The notes beneath the pieces were generated by a model. It saw nothing but the letters and a program-made list of their open reading frames with translations, had not been told where the DNA came from and ran no database searches. Shown here one piece after another: positions 12,909 through 24,918 of a stretch of DNA of 64,000 nt (position 1 is its first letter; each line of letters starts with the position of its first letter). The position numbers and the translations under genes are program-made. The DNA is from Mactra quadrangularis (lineage: Eukaryota > Mollusca > Bivalvia > Venerida > Mactridae), in NCBI GenBank assembly GCA_025267735.1, contig CM046303.1, positions 19,520,403 through 19,584,402 of the forward strand, written 5' to 3'.

Positions 12909-14133
12909 CCCTGCGTTCAGTTACCGCGAACGTTTCGTAACGTTCCGTAACGTTCGCTAACAGTCATAATTGAACGGCCTGTTAGCGGAAAACGTTTAAG
13001 GCCAAGAGCTAACGGTTTTAGTATATAGTACGCGAATATGAAACAACCTGAAACAAAATAGTTCCAGTACAAATTAGTAACTGCCATAGCGAATAGACTA
13101 TATCCGAAATTCAAATATTTGGGTTTTCCCCTCCGGTACAAACAAACTTTCACTGTTACAATGAAAACGCGGGTAAAAAAGAACAGTAGTATTTAATCCA
13201 TAGTTCGTGCTGTTTACCAATCAAAGCACTGGAGTGCTGGAGGAACGATGTCCTGAACTTATTTTTTGATTAAAGAATATATTATTATGTATATTATCTA
13301 TAAAATAATGTATTAAGTATCAATTTACAGAATTTAACAAAAGGATAGCACTAGACTTCTCAAGTGGTTTGCTCATGGCAAGGTTTATCTTACTTTATCA
13401 AACAAAATAAACCAGTCAAAGAATTAATTTTCATCAACACATTTTTGGGTCATGTACAGCAGCGATCTCACCAAACCAAAGATTATTCCGGACTATTTTC
13501 TTTAACCAAAAAGAGCTGACAACTTCTCATTTTTGGTTATCAATGGGTATTTTTAACGAGATCGTTAATATTTTCGTTAAAATTTTAAAGATTTGGTGTG
13601 GAATGACAAGCTGAATTTTTTCACAAAAACATCGACTTTCTAACAATTAATTTAAGGTTTTCCCCCAAGTACTAAGCTCTTTTGCATCAAGTTACATTCC
13701 CATTTTTGTTCACGAATTTTAAGTCAAATTAACGTTTTGCACGTTCAATTTATTCACAATTAAAATTACTCTAAGAATCGTCTATTTCCTATAAATATTT
13801 GTTATACATATACTTATACACTTATACATATTCATTCCAAATTATAATCAAACTCTATAACTTGTAATCGCTCAAGTAAACTTTTAATGTAACACTTGGA
13901 AGACGACAACATCATATCGCCGTATATTAAACATCCGGTAAGTGTATTAGTCATATCCAAAATGGCGGGTGTAATAACAATTGGATAAGTCACGTCGGTA
14001 AATATTTGTTTATTTCGAGTAATAATGAATTTAAACAAGTTTTTCGACGTTTAAAAGTTGAAACATACGCATGTCATTTGACTTCCGTAACTCTAGCCAA
14101 CCCTGTCTGGGTTGTCTACAGTTACGGAACTTT

Positions 14134-14164
14134 CGTAACTCTAGAACCTTGGTCTAGAGTTACG
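14134..14164. repeat. Hairpin inside the 12909 element
   Basis: Perfect 12-bp arms, CGTAACTCTAGA and TCTAGAGTTACG, around a 7-base loop ACCTTGG. Related GTAACTCTAG and GTTACGG motifs occur just before and after (14090-14175), so this may be a nested foldback segment. Confidence 0.8.
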
Positions 14165-14542
14165 GTACCGTAACTCAAGCCACTGCTTAATATAATACGA
14201 TCATTTAATATTGTTTATTACTATCGAATGATGTAATTATGTTACGCACATAACAGGCATTGTCAAAAACATCGTAGGCCCTTTTTACTCCAACAAGTAA
14301 TCATTGCAGTTGTCACGGGTTGAGTTGTCTACGGGTTGAGTTGTCCCGTCTCCATTGCAAAATTTATATGTCATGAGAGTAACCTCCCTTTTCCTGGAGA
14401 GTTTCAAGAACGACAACACAAGCCAGCGTTGTATTACATTTAAATGAGATGTTAATGAGTTTCACGCTTGAACTACGCCTCTTTGTCTATGTTGAAAATT
14501 GTTGAAGCGTGAAAAGAGTAATCTTATACTTTCTTGTTACCA

Positions 14543-14573
14543 TTGGAACGATGCTAAATTAGCATCGTTCCAA
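14543..14573. repeat. Near-perfect palindrome inside the 12909 element
   Basis: Two 15-bp arms (TTGGAACGATGCTAA and its complement) separated by one base. No known function. It could be a recombination or replication scar within the transposon. Confidence 0.85.
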
Positions 14574-14871
14574 TAATGTGTAGACAACTTTGTTTGTACC
14601 GCCTGTGCACGGACGGAAAAACCCATAAATTTAAATTCCGAATTAGGTCTAATGAAGTCGGTGGTGTTACTCCCGTTGATTTAGATCAATTCATTTAAAA
14701 AAACAAGTAAAAAAGAAAAACAAGTCCTCCTCTCCGAATTCTTCTAATAAAATAGAAGTAACGACCCTCTTGCCCACCGTCTTTAAACGTTCGCACTTCA
14801 ACGGGTCTTTCAATTAACCGTTCATAACGGTAACTGTGTTTGGCTAACGCTAACTGCTAACTGAACGCAGC

Positions 14872-16180
14872 CCAGTTCGTATTGTACCAACTTATGTCTA
14901 AAAGACGCTTCTATATTGAAATATTAAGTACATCATCAAAGCGTGTTCACACTTATATAAATACGCACACAACATATTGTGTTTGATCAGAAAATTCCAC
15001 TTAGTGCTAAGGATAATCTTATTTGACTTGCTTCTAAATAAACAATTCATTCTACTTTCTAACTACTAACGTTTGATTTTAGCTCTTTCATTCTAAAAAG
15101 CTATGTCAAAACAATATCATGCGTTCACTTTTTATAATATTTTAACATCAAAACAGCAATAAGAAAAACAGTTCTAACTAGTGCACATCTTGCAGTTTTT
15201 TCATTGTTTGGTGATAAATACTTATAATTTTAAAGGTAATAATTCACAGATTTGGTTTATTTGTTCTATAATTTCAAAATACCATTCAGTGTCTGAAGTT
15301 GTGTCAAAAATCATTCTTATTTTTTAAAACAAGCCGACTTATATGTAGCAAGAAATATACAATAAAAGTCACAAACTATGCGCTTAAAGTGTCCATACCT
15401 TGACATACGGGGTAGATATTTACTGAATGAAACACTATCATTTCTAGTTTGATCGTTTTAGAAAAATGTGATTTTTAAGTTGAAATCTATGAATGGGTAC
15501 CTTTAAGCAGATTTTTTATTGCGTCCGGAGAAAACGAAACGCAAGTATTTTACTTTTAACTTTCTAATGTTTACATGATCAGTGTATGTTTTCACATTAA
15601 CAAAGCAAATATTCGCTTTTTTCAGTTTTGTTTCGTTTCCATAGGTATAACATGTACAAAGTATTCAAAATGCTTGTTTAACCTTTAACCTTAAAATACT
15701 TAGGTTGAATTTCAAACAAATTAAATGATTTACAAAAAAAGTAATCTAAGATTAACTTTGGCAAACTGACATTGAAAAGTAAGGGTCAAATCTGAGAAAT
15801 CCAACTAATTGGACCTACCTATTTAAAGAGTATACAAGGGGAAATAACTGACTAAGGTCCCTCATTATCTGTTGCATAATCATAATGATAGTAAAATATT
15901 ACTCTTTTAATACACAACTAATTTACTTTATTACTATTCAAGCACCATTTCGAAAGTTTGGTTATGACAAACAAGGTCGATAATCACAAAATCTAGTGTC
16001 CTTGATATGTTTATAAGTGTGTCAGTAACTTTCATTTTGATTACTTAAAATGCAAATAAGTGAACGCACCAGGAAAGTAAGAAATACATTCCTTCAATTA
16101 TCCAAGCAAAACATTATTTACATATATCGAGGTCTAGGTTAACCAAATTCAATAAACCGACAATTATTCCATTTACTAAG
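14872..16180. other. AT-rich spacer, empty site for SINE-X
   Basis: Homologous to 29637-31432, 44168-45634 and 53807-55280. At about 16040-16062 the text ACTTAAAATGCAAATAAGTG is uninterrupted, whereas SINE-X sits there in the other three unit-A copies. Diverged versions of 15120-15690 are also found at 51830-52110 and 62220-62490. No gene seen. Confidence 0.7.
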
Positions 16181-16230
16181 TTTCAGAATACAGATGTCAT
16201 ATCCGATTCCTACAGGGAAATACAGTTATG
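16181..16230. other. Conserved 50-mer, copy A1
   Basis: TTTCAGAATACAGATGTC to GGGAAATACAGTTATG. The same 50 bases occur at 31433, 45635, 55281 and 63258 with 1-3 substitutions and no indels. The match to 63258 is 49 of 50 although the surrounding sequence there has diverged clearly. TTTCAG at its start resembles a splice acceptor, but there is no clear donor and no frame of useful length. Role unknown. Confidence 0.7.
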
Positions 16231-16440
16231 ACATAACCTTACTGAAAGAATATGATAAGATATGAATAATGTAAATCGTGTATTTTTTAGATAACTATTT
16301 TGACCGCAACTTTGGTGACCATGGTTGATTGCAGAAATGTATTTGAAATTGCAACAGTGCTAGGCAATTTAACACAATCGTTGTGATCTCGTTAAACTTA
16401 AGTGAAAAAAATGTTTTTTACCAAATCCAAGTTATTCAAT

Positions 16441-16800
16441 CAAATTATCGCTATATTACCGCTACATTCAATAATACTGGTAGACATTATGACATGCGCT
16501 CATGTTTGCATAGAAAATAACACTTAACATGCAAACTCTCAGTTAAACGCGATGACTGTATTAGAAAATAAGGCTCTTCAGACAAGCGTATGTTCTGAAG
16601 ATATTAGGTGCCGTGTGTCAAACATAATCAAACAATTACAAACCATGATTGCATTTTCTTGTGAAAATAGTTACAATTTGACAGCTGTGTTTGATTTTGT
16701 TCCATTCTATAATTCAATTATTTATTTATTACGTCTGAGGGTTTGTATTCAATCTGATCATTTTGGAGTAATTTCTATAATTTTTATATATTACCGTTGA
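16441..16800 (+). pseudogene. Block alpha open frame, copy A1
   Basis: An open frame starting ATG at 16552 gives MTVLENKALQTSVCSEDIRC, then a KQLQTMIAFSCEN segment, and ends in a hydrophobic stretch. The frame continues upstream (ILPLHSIILVDIMTCAHVC) but is cut by a TAA at about 16525. The alpha family is related to beta (22155): both share KQLQ-MI-F-CEN-YN and an FD---F-N-IIY pattern. The four alpha copies carry different frameshifts and stops, so this looks like a decaying relic. No family recognised. Confidence 0.35.
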
Positions 16801-17528
16801 TATAGACCTTCACTACTGCTGAAGTACATGCATTAAATGTTTTACTTTGCTTAAATCTGTATTCTCTGATTTAATTTAAATTCCAAGGAGACACTATTTT
16901 GATAGAAATCTCTGAGTATTTTTTTAATACCAAATACATAAGAAATTGATTATGTCTTGGATTCAAATACCCATTTATTATTTATGTAAGGTCAGTCAAT
17001 CATTATACATGTATTTGACAGATCCTGAACTTTAGTAATAGAAAAATTACTGTAGAAATATAATTGTTATATATTTTATATTTCATTAGGTTGTAAAAAG
17101 ATACATATGCAAGAATTTTGAATTTACCATCTGTTCTGTATTTAAAGTAATGGACTAAACTGTTAAACTACATGTATTACAAATTATGTTGAATAAAGCA
17201 TTTATCCAGTGGCAGGACTCATAATCACCAAGACATTTTCGGCTAACGAACCTCCGGAAGAGCGTTACTAATTAATTGAGAAACAAACAGTATAGTTGTT
17301 GCTTCATTCTATATCGAGATTTCCCGGTAAATAAGTGTCTTTCCAATGAGCAAACTTTCAGTTGCAAAATCAACTAGGTAGATTATTCCTTACATATTAC
17401 TGTATTTCATTTTTACTTACAGCAAGATAACAAAGGGTAACTATTTTTAATAAATGAACATGCACCGACACGAACATGTCTGTCAAAATGCATTTTAAAA
17501 ATTGATTTGATAGTTTTAAGTCATAGAC

Positions 17529-17820
17529 ATGTCTCGTCATCGCGAAAAACGAAAGTTACCCGCTCATTTCTTAATTGGTATTAGTGACGACTATCCAGAG
17601 AGTGTCAACTCCCGCATGATTGTTTTGTTCTTATATTGTTTTGTTGTCCCTCATGCTATTGTGAGTCATTTTGCAAATCAAAATAAACAAGAAACAAATG
17701 AAAAGAACAAGGCCATACCCTTCAATTGTTTTGACATCATTGAATGAAACGTTTATCACTATTTCCTTTGATGGTTTTAAAAGACAAACACTCAACGAGC
17801 AATATAAATTGCGATAAGTA
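17529..17820 (+). pseudogene. RHR open frame, frameshifted copy A1
   Basis: Starts MSRHREKRKLPAHFLI and continues ISDDYPESVNSRMIVLFLYC, with a hydrophobic centre. A single-base change near 17712-17725 shifts the frame, so it ends at 17747. In the copies at 46956 and 56614 the frame remains open to FKRQ..HINIDNN. The ATG here is ATA in those two copies. No known protein recognised. Confidence 0.35.
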
Positions 17821-18366
17821 AATAGCAAATGACTGCCAGAGATTAATCTGTGATTTACTTCTGGTATCCGCATTGTATTTACAAAATATTTGTACTAAAT
17901 AGAGTGTTTGTTTGTTAGAGTTTAAAGTAATTAAGTTATGTTCCAACATTCTTATCACGTTTTCAAGTTTTTTCGTTCTTCACATGTTTTCATTGGTCAA
18001 AATCTAACAAATCAGACCCCTAATTGAAATATGTAACTCTATATCATAGATTTTCTGTGCCAATGATATATTTTGATTTCAACATTTTAGAATTAGTCAG
18101 CTAACAGATAGTTTTGACAATTGCATTAGTGTTGTGATATTTAATACAATATAGTTGAGCTGTATTATTTGACACTTTTCCTAAATAGATATTACATGTG
18201 CAGTTCTGTTTATATGTTTTTGACATGCATGAGAACAAAAGAGATTTGTCTTCAATCTTCTAACATGACAATCATTGTTACTCGAGACAATTATGTGTTG
18301 TATATTTGCCAGTCTTTGTTCATTGTTGTTTGAGTTAATGTAAGGTCCTTTATTTAATTAATTATT

Positions 18367-18635
18367 TTACTGGGGTTAACGCCGTGTCGACACATTGGTC
18401 ATTTTACAGCGTCGAGCGCAACTAACATAGCTTTCCTGGACCATTGTCTACAACCAGTACTCATCTATCCTTCCACAAGACCGGAAACTTCTCCATATAC
18501 CTAATAATTGGAGGATAAAACATTATTGTCCAATTTTCATGGAAGAATATAACCTCCACGGGTGGGATTCGAAATCGTACCCCCCTCGGGACACGAGATT
18601 TCCCGGCGCGCTACAAACTGCGCTATTGACCCGGG
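18367..18635 (-). mobile_element. SINE family II, copy A1
   Basis: On the minus strand, a tRNA-like head (A box TAGCGCAGTTTGTAGCGCG; B-box region damaged to GATTTCGAATCCC) leads into a body ending in GGCGTTAACCCC. The head and body differ from family I, but the 3' tail is related. Also present at 33598. The matching region of copies 3 and 4 has been replaced by another sequence. Confidence 0.85.
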
Positions 18636-20230
18636 TAGTAAGATATTTTATTCATATTTGAAAATAAAGTGAATAACACTATTTTATGTTATTACATACT
18701 ATTTTACATCAGTCTGTAATTCGATGAATGATACATAACTGGTTTTTCAACTTGTCAATGTTGGTAATACTTATTTAAAAGCACCAATACATACTAAATC
18801 AATGTGTGTAAGTGTACATGTATAGTCAATGCATTTCGAAATTTGATTCTGCGCTTCAATGTAATGCTTGTTAAGATATATTGACTCAATGTCAATTTAG
18901 TCAGCTTTTTGTGATTTGCTGTAAACAAAAAAGGACAGCATGCAATATACTAATTTCTCATTTATAAGCAAAAACGCGTATATAAAGTATAGACAAAAAG
19001 GTCAAACAAGCATGCAACTTCAGAAAAAAATAGAGAATAAATTATGAAAATTATACATATTTACACTAATAAGCATCATGATTTGTAATGAAAATGTGCC
19101 ATAGAAAAATCATATGTCAAAATAAAACTAAAAATAATTACGAACTAAATGTGTTATCAGGAATAATTGTAACTCGTTTGGCTCCAATAAAACACATAAT
19201 ATATTCTCCAAAAAAATGACCAGATATATTCCATATACAGTCATTAAATCTTTTAACAAAATTAATATTTCTCAAAAAAAGAGCAGTATTCTTTTTCTAA
19301 GTTTGTTTATATTGTTTACTTGACCTTAGTTTAGTCAGTAGAGCGTCTGTCAACTAATTTATATAAATGGTCAAGATTAGCATACAATATAGATTATATA
19401 CCTGCTAGACTATTGATCACGTGGGGTGGTTTATACAGCAGTTTTGCTACCGCTGTAACAATTATGACTTAAATTAATCATTGGTAAATCATGTATTAAA
19501 TTCTTGCAAAAAGCCAGGACATAGAGATCTTAGCTTCTTTGGATCAGTCAATTGTATGCTGGCTACCACAAAATTTCTGAAAATATTAAACGAACAATCC
19601 AAATTAAAGCATTATAACATTTTCTAGAATTGATTTTAACACATTTTGGAAGCTAACCATTTAGAATCATGTTGTTAAATAACGACCCTCGTCTTTCATT
19701 TCCAAAAAAAAAATCCACGTACTATCTTGCTTTATTATTTAACACCTATATAATGTAAATGCTATACTAGTCATACACAATTATGTAACAAAACCAAAAC
19801 TAATATATCACTGTCAAATACGGTTACAACTTTCCCATTGTCAGATCTCCTTTGGGCCTATCGATCGACCAAAGGCTTGTAAAGGCACTAAATGAATTAT
19901 TACTTTAGTAACAAGAACTAATGTAATCTTTAACACCAATAAGGAACAATTTTTGTCCTTCATGATAAGTTATAATGGCTCTTTCTCCAACAAGGCTTGG
20001 CACACACACTCAGTGTGAATTGCTTATTAATTATTAAATGATTTATAATGTCTAAATCCATATCTAAAATAGATTGCTGACAATTAACTTTATTGTTGAA
20101 AGTCAATGTCTCTCTGATTGGCCCTTAACATAAGCAAGAAATAGTGTTTGTCTAACACCCATTAAATCAGTTTTGAAGTTGTCACCTTCCACTTCAAGTC
20201 TTGTACTCATCGTGCTATTCGCAGCGCGTA
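18636..20230. other. AT-rich spacer, no gene seen
   Basis: Nearly identical to 33871-35781 apart from small indels and the extra piece at 34046-34250. In copies A3 and A4 most of the left part (17990-19620) is replaced by the shorter segments at 47430 and 57083. The right part recurs at 47795-48180 and 57455-57840. Confidence 0.6.
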
Positions 20231-20520
20231 AAGCCGCCCGGCTAGTTCAGTTGGTAGCGCCTAAGTCTACTGATCGAGGGGTCGTGGCGGGGCAAACTTT
20301 CGTGTGTCTTGGACATAAAATTATTTCCACGGCCATTCTTTTCCTACCAATGATTCTTTATTATGTAGGGCAGTTGTCAGTCACTGACGACAGTTTGCGC
20401 TTAGTAGTTAGTTAACAGCTAAATCCAGAGATTTAGCCTTTCCAGAAGAAGTGAGTAGGTTGACTGACCGCCGTTATATGACCTATACAATGTGTTGCTA
20501 CGGCGTTAAACCCAACAAAA
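20231..20520 (+). mobile_element. SINE-Y (family I), copy A1
   Basis: Complete family-I SINE except that about 14 bases covering the B box are missing (GTCGTGG joins CGGGGC), so its own promoter is probably dead. Flanked by GCAGCGCGT on the left and GCAGCGCAT on the right, a target duplication. Copy A4 shows the empty site GCAGCGCGTTTGGTCG at 58072-58087. The deleted B box is shared with the copy at 35782, so the defect predates that duplication. Confidence 0.92.
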
Positions 20521-20895
20521 CCACACAAACAAAAAGCAGCGCATGGGGTCAAAGTGTTTGTTTCAGTCCAGCAACAAATGCAACATTTTAGTTGAACTTG
20601 TACCAACACTTTCTGCAGATTAAATTAATAACATTTCTGATTATTACAGAATACCAATTGCGATATGAATTTAAAATGTATATCTGTAACAATGTTTTTG
20701 GCTTTATCGTTCTCAGAAAACTTTGTATTGAGACATTCACGATGCGCAATTTCTGTTTCATCCTGTATGAAAAGTAGCGTATAACCGGTTATATCCCATT
20801 CGCTGACATAAATGAGAAAATCGTAAACGTTTCTATTATTGCTTTTAGAAAGGTTAGAGTCGTTGTTAAATTTGTAGAGTCGTTTGTAATTCTAT

Positions 20896-21093
20896 ATGGG
20901 ACCAAAGAAAGGGAAGGCGAGCGGCAAAAACTATCATCGCTGAGTCTTCTACTCAGTAGAACGTCAAGGTGGAGTGACAGAGCCTATAACACCAGTAATA
21001 CAGGAATCTCCACCTAATCAGACAAGATTAAACTGCTGTATTCCATTTCCCAACTTTGCCCATTTGAACATTCAACAAAACAAACAAGCGTAG
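20896..21093 (+). pseudogene. 66-codon frame with one internal stop, copy A1
   Basis: Starts MGPKKGKASGKNYHR, then one TGA, then VFYSVERQGGVTEPITPVIQ, and continues to NIQQNKQA and TAG. Apart from that TGA the frame is open for its full length, and the same stop is in the sister copy at 36442. The basic start and proline-rich middle read like protein, not random AT-rich DNA. It may be a fragment of a gene or retroelement captured before duplication. I do not recognise the family. Confidence 0.3.
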
Positions 21094-21149
21094 TGTACGT
21101 ATTCGTGTCGTTTTTAACTCAATTAGTCAACAATAAATATTTAACAATC

Positions 21150-21834
21150 ATGAAACCTACGAAATTTATGTGTCGTTTTTGCGCTAAGGTATCGTGCGTA
21201 CCCCGCAAAGGCCCGCAAGATCTCCGTACGGTGGTCCACAGCTCTTTTAAAGGGTAAGTGCCGTGCGTGATCGTGTCTGTAAGATGTGCATACACATTTT
21301 CTAGACACGGATCTTTACGACTCGATTTTATTCAATTCTGCTAACGGACCCGTACGTTACCCGCACGACAGCCCGCACGGTCATCTACGATTCTAGCCCT
21401 TACATGTCCGTAAACAACATTATTTCGCTATTGTGAACACATCCTTGCGATCGTACGGCTTACGGCTTATAATGAAATCGTTTTCAGTCGCACGGTTCGT
21501 TACGAGTGACGTACGCGTCCCGTGCGTCATTCGCACGGGTCATACGATACGTATTCCGTTTCTCTTTGTTTTCTTAACAGGCTTTACGTCATCATCTTAT
21601 CAGCCAATATGTATACGCCCATAGTCCTTGCGGCGGCCGCATGGGAAGTCTACATCCGTAAATAGCCCGTACGATGACCGTACTGCCGCTCTTACGATTG
21701 ACCGCACGGCTCTAAAATTTATGTGACCACAAACCCGTAGACACACCGTTCATACGCAAGGTTTTCCACGGTCTACGGCTGTTTGAACGTACGGATCCGC
21801 AACAAGCCACGATTTTATGGGACTGTGGCTGTAT
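21150..21834. other. CpG- and ACGG-rich block, copy A1
   Basis: Sharply different composition from everything else in the window. It is full of CGTACGG, CGCACGG and CCGTACGG words on both strands, with a NotI-type GCGGCCGC at about 21631-21640. No open frame of interest. It ends where the unit-beta sequence starts (21835). It could be an inserted repetitive element or a structured regulatory block; no terminal repeats could be fixed. Confidence 0.6.
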
Positions 21835-22154
21835 GTGACTTACAGAGACAACCGTGTTATCATTTTATGTCAAAAATGATATAGTCTAATTAAATATTAT
21901 GTTTGTTATACCTCATTTATGATACAAATGACATTGACAATAGATTTATTTCGTTATAGGAGGCCACTAGCCGCCCATAATACAAACACATAATGTTTTA
22001 CTTTTTTTACAAAATAGTTTTATATAAAGATTCACTAAATACGATATGGACATTTTAAGGTTTTATACTTTATTATGATCAAGGGCATTCGATAACAAAT
22101 TGATTAGCCATCATTAAACAATAATATTTTACACGCAAAATTTAAGATACTGAT

Positions 22155-22400
22155 TTGAGACAAAGATCTTCAGACAAGCGTATGGTTGAGCATATTAGTT
22201 GTATCGTGTCTACGATACTAAAACAATTACAAAACATGATTGGATTTTTGTGTGAAAATAATTACAATTATACGTTGTATTTTGATTACATTCTTTTTTG
22301 TAATTTGATTATTTATATATTATGTCCGCGCAATAGATACTTAGTCTTTGTCTTACACAAATACACTCATATTAAAGTTCTTTCTAATTTCAATGTTTGA
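22155..22400 (+). pseudogene. Block beta open frame, copy A2
   Basis: An 81-codon frame: MRQRSSDKRMVEHISCIVST, then KQLQNMIGFLCENNYN, then a hydrophobic tail with IIYILC. The sister copy at 37645 is also open (81 codons) and differs at few residues; the older copy at 4280 has stops. At protein level it aligns with block alpha. No signal peptide or known motif seen. Whether it is expressed cannot be judged here. Confidence 0.3.
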
Positions 22401-23580
22401 TCATTCATTCTGCCACGGGTATTCGTTCGAGCATACCTATCTTGGATCTTACATTTTGTAGACAATGTAGCTGAGCTTTAAGTTTTGCAATATTGCCAAA
22501 CTGAATACCCAGATATATAACTCCAAAACACATTTTTATAACAACGATGGATACACCATTTTAAGTTATAATAATGGACAGAAAGATCAATTTTACATTA
22601 GAATTGAAAGAGAGGTACAATATAATAATTATGCTGTAGAATTCAAGTAACAATGTAAAATCTCATATACTTTCATATTTGTAAATAAATACATTGGGAT
22701 ATTAGTAAATAAATGAATTGATACTTAAATAAAATGTACAACAAGATAAAAATCATAATCGTATGCACCAAAATGTCCATTATTTTATTATTACCATTGT
22801 TTTAAGCACAATTTGATACCATTTAACGTTATGAATAACACGGATATTTTGCACTGGCACCAGAGTCCTTAAACTTGTTAAATACACACACATATACTTC
22901 AATAATGATATGTATCCACGAACTCAATTAAAATCGGTCCCGTATACATTATCGTATACAAGTTACTATAGGTTGTTGTGCAGAGGAATTGCTTTGTAGA
23001 GGGCCGCTCTGCAAATGTTATACGTTACTCTTAAAATCAACGATGTAACATTTATATGCACACATTGTTGTTTAAAACACTATTCCTGACACCGAGGTAC
23101 AGCAGTTTGACTGTTCCCAAATCACGTGTGAAATAACTGTTCTATTACCTGATCAGTTACTATTTTAACAGATTAAATCTCAAAAAACAATTTTATTATG
23201 TAAATTATTTACTAAAACTATTGCATTATTATATCAATGATACATTTTACAGTTAAAAAATGTGAAAAGGGGTAATTAATTACTAAATTCAGTGTAAATG
23301 TCAATTAAATATTAATTTAAAGATAGAACTAGAAAATGTGTGAAAAATAAAGTAGGTAGTAAAACAAAGCACTAATCTTATATAATAAATTTTAAAAAAG
23401 GTCTATAAAAAGTAATTTAAATTATCAATTAATTACCGAGGAAGAAATTAAAATGGTATTCCCATAAGGTTACTTCCGTTCACTGTCCATCGTTTTGAAG
23501 ATAGCATGTTACATTATATCCATTATATCTAATAATCTACATCTCATAAATCTCATCTCATAAACAAAATAAATCTCATA

Positions 23581-24004
23581 CAGTACCCAGTTTAAAGATA
23601 AAAGAAATTTACTGCATTTCTTGAATTTGATTGATTATTTTTGCTGAATCATTATTTCTAATATATCTAAGTATGATTTGTGAAAAGATGAAAACAAATT
23701 TCATGAATACAACATATTTATAAAATTCAGCATCTGACATCCTAAAGCCTTCAAAACCATGTTTGATATTAATTTACTATAACCTAGCTTTTATGCTATT
23801 TTTGTAGAATCGGTTATTATTATGATAATAACCGAGAAAGCATAACTACAAAACATTTCAAAGTAAACAGTTACCGAATCTCGAGTCTCAGTTATTTATC
23901 ACTTATAAAGCAAAACTACATAACATTTTAAAATAAACAGTTACATAAAAGTTATTTAGTAGGCCTACAGTCTAAAATTATCTCCAAACTTTTGGTGGGT
24001 ACTG
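23581..24004. mobile_element. Tc1/mariner-type MITE, copy A2
   Basis: Left end CAGTACCCAG has lost part of the inverted repeat (AGTTTAAAGA follows instead of AAAAGTTTGGAGA). Right end is intact: CTCCAAACTTTTGGTGGGT then ACTG and TA. The central hairpin has 10-bp arms (CGGTTATTAT and ATAATAACCG) at 23811-23834. A ~60-bp internal duplication (ACTACAAAACATTT..., then ACTACATAACATTT...) lengthens it relative to copy A1. Confidence 0.82.
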
Positions 24005-24325
24005 TATATACCTTCCATATATTACATGACGAGTTTGACTTTTTTTGTAAATTGTCAGATTAAACAAAATGATTTTAGTAAGCGTGCATTTCTAGTGATT
24101 ATGTGTAAATTGTGGAAATGTTACTCAATGACGCTTAATCACTATTAAAGAACTTACAATGTTTGTTTACATGAGTATCATAACACTTCTTCAATTTTAA
24201 TTATGTAAAGGAAATGAATAAAAAGGTTTAATACAGATTCCTCACAGCTTAAAAGAAATTGCCTGACTTAGAATTGTTTATCCTCGAATCAAAAGATTGA
24301 ACACAATTAAATAATTTCCTTTCAG

Positions 24326-24443
24326 AAATGCCACTAATGAGTATCGTCAGACAATGCACACATCTAATAATTCGCAATGGTATAATTTGATACGACATAA
24401 AATGTCTATGATAATTATAACATACAATGGAATTACTGCTGAT
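24326..24443 (+). other. Exon-like block, copy A2 (118 bp)
   Basis: Acceptor-like ATTTCCTTTCAG precedes it and a consensus donor GTAAGT follows. Open frame NATNEYRQTMHTSNNSQWYN continuing to NGITAD. The frame also runs on past the donor to 24623 (89 codons from ATG at 24354), so either an exon or an unspliced small open frame is possible. The opposite strand is also open here for 120 codons, which weakens the case. No family recognised. Confidence 0.28.
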
Positions 24444-24693
24444 GTAAGTAGCAATTTTAAAAGATTTACTAAATTGAAGAATAGTTTTATGACAATTATG
24501 TTACATAACCAAATTACTACTTTAATTACTATACAGCACAGTCTATTCCTCCAAGGCATGAACCAACTACGCAAGACATACATAATCAAGGAAGAACGTA
24601 TTACATTCATTGCATGTTTGTGAAAGAAAATTGAACAATACAACTTAAAATTATAATTAAGTGAACTAAAACATGAAAATTTAAATATTACTA

Positions 24694-24917
24694 TGTGGAG
24701 CTTGGTCATGAAATAATTTCTACGGCCATTCTCCCTCCTACCAATGATTTTTAATTATGTAAGGCAGTTGTCAGTCACTTTCGAAAGTATGCGCATAGTA
24801 GTTGGTTAACAGCTAAATCCAGAAATTTAGCCTTTCCAGGAGGAGTGAGTAGGTCGACTGACCGCCGTTATATGACTTATACAATGTGTTGGTACGGAGT
24901 TAAACCCAACAAAAACA
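24694..24917 (+). mobile_element. SINE family I without head, copy A2
   Basis: Same truncated SINE as at 9011: GTGGAGCTTGGTCATGAAAT to GGAGTTAAACCCAAC and an A-rich tail. Intact here, whereas the copy at 40204 is split by the 614-bp element. Confidence 0.9.
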
Positions 24918-24918
24918 A

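Larger units (their letters stand above)
12909..14871. mobile_element. 1.96-kb inverted-repeat DNA element, only in copy A1
   Basis: Interrupts GAACCAG|TTCGTATTG, which is continuous at the homologous sites 29633, 44167 and 53803. Left end reads CCCTGCGTTCAGTTA, right end TAACTGAACGCAGC: inverted repeats with 13 matching terminal bases, CTGCGTTCAGTTA. CCAG flanks both sides (12905-12908 and 14872-14875), a likely 4-bp target duplication. Subterminal zones are rich in GTAACG/CGTTAC motifs. No transposase is recognisable; the frames at 12917-13153 and 13832-14038 (minus) match nothing I know. It is probably a non-autonomous DNA transposon of unassigned superfamily. Confidence 0.8.
4043..16930. 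repeat. Array copy A1, left part (older copy of the 15.5-kb unit)
   Basis: Begins at the GTGACCTATAGAGAC motif that recurs as GTGACTTACAGAGAC at 21835 and 37381. Landmarks shared with the later copies, in order: block beta, Tc1 MITE (7968), exon-like block (8644), headless SINE (9011), 69-bp minisatellite (9319), AT-rich spacer, conserved 50-mer (16181). It differs from A2 and A3 by carrying the 31-bp minisatellite and the 12909 element, and by lacking SINE-X. It is therefore an older branch than the pair 16930-32190 / 32190-46360. Confidence 0.8.

Noticed and set aside
24347..24709. 120-codon minus-strand frame
   Set aside because: Truncated in the other copies and antisense to the exon-like block; the composition (runs of I, L, C) is typical of AT-rich chance frames.
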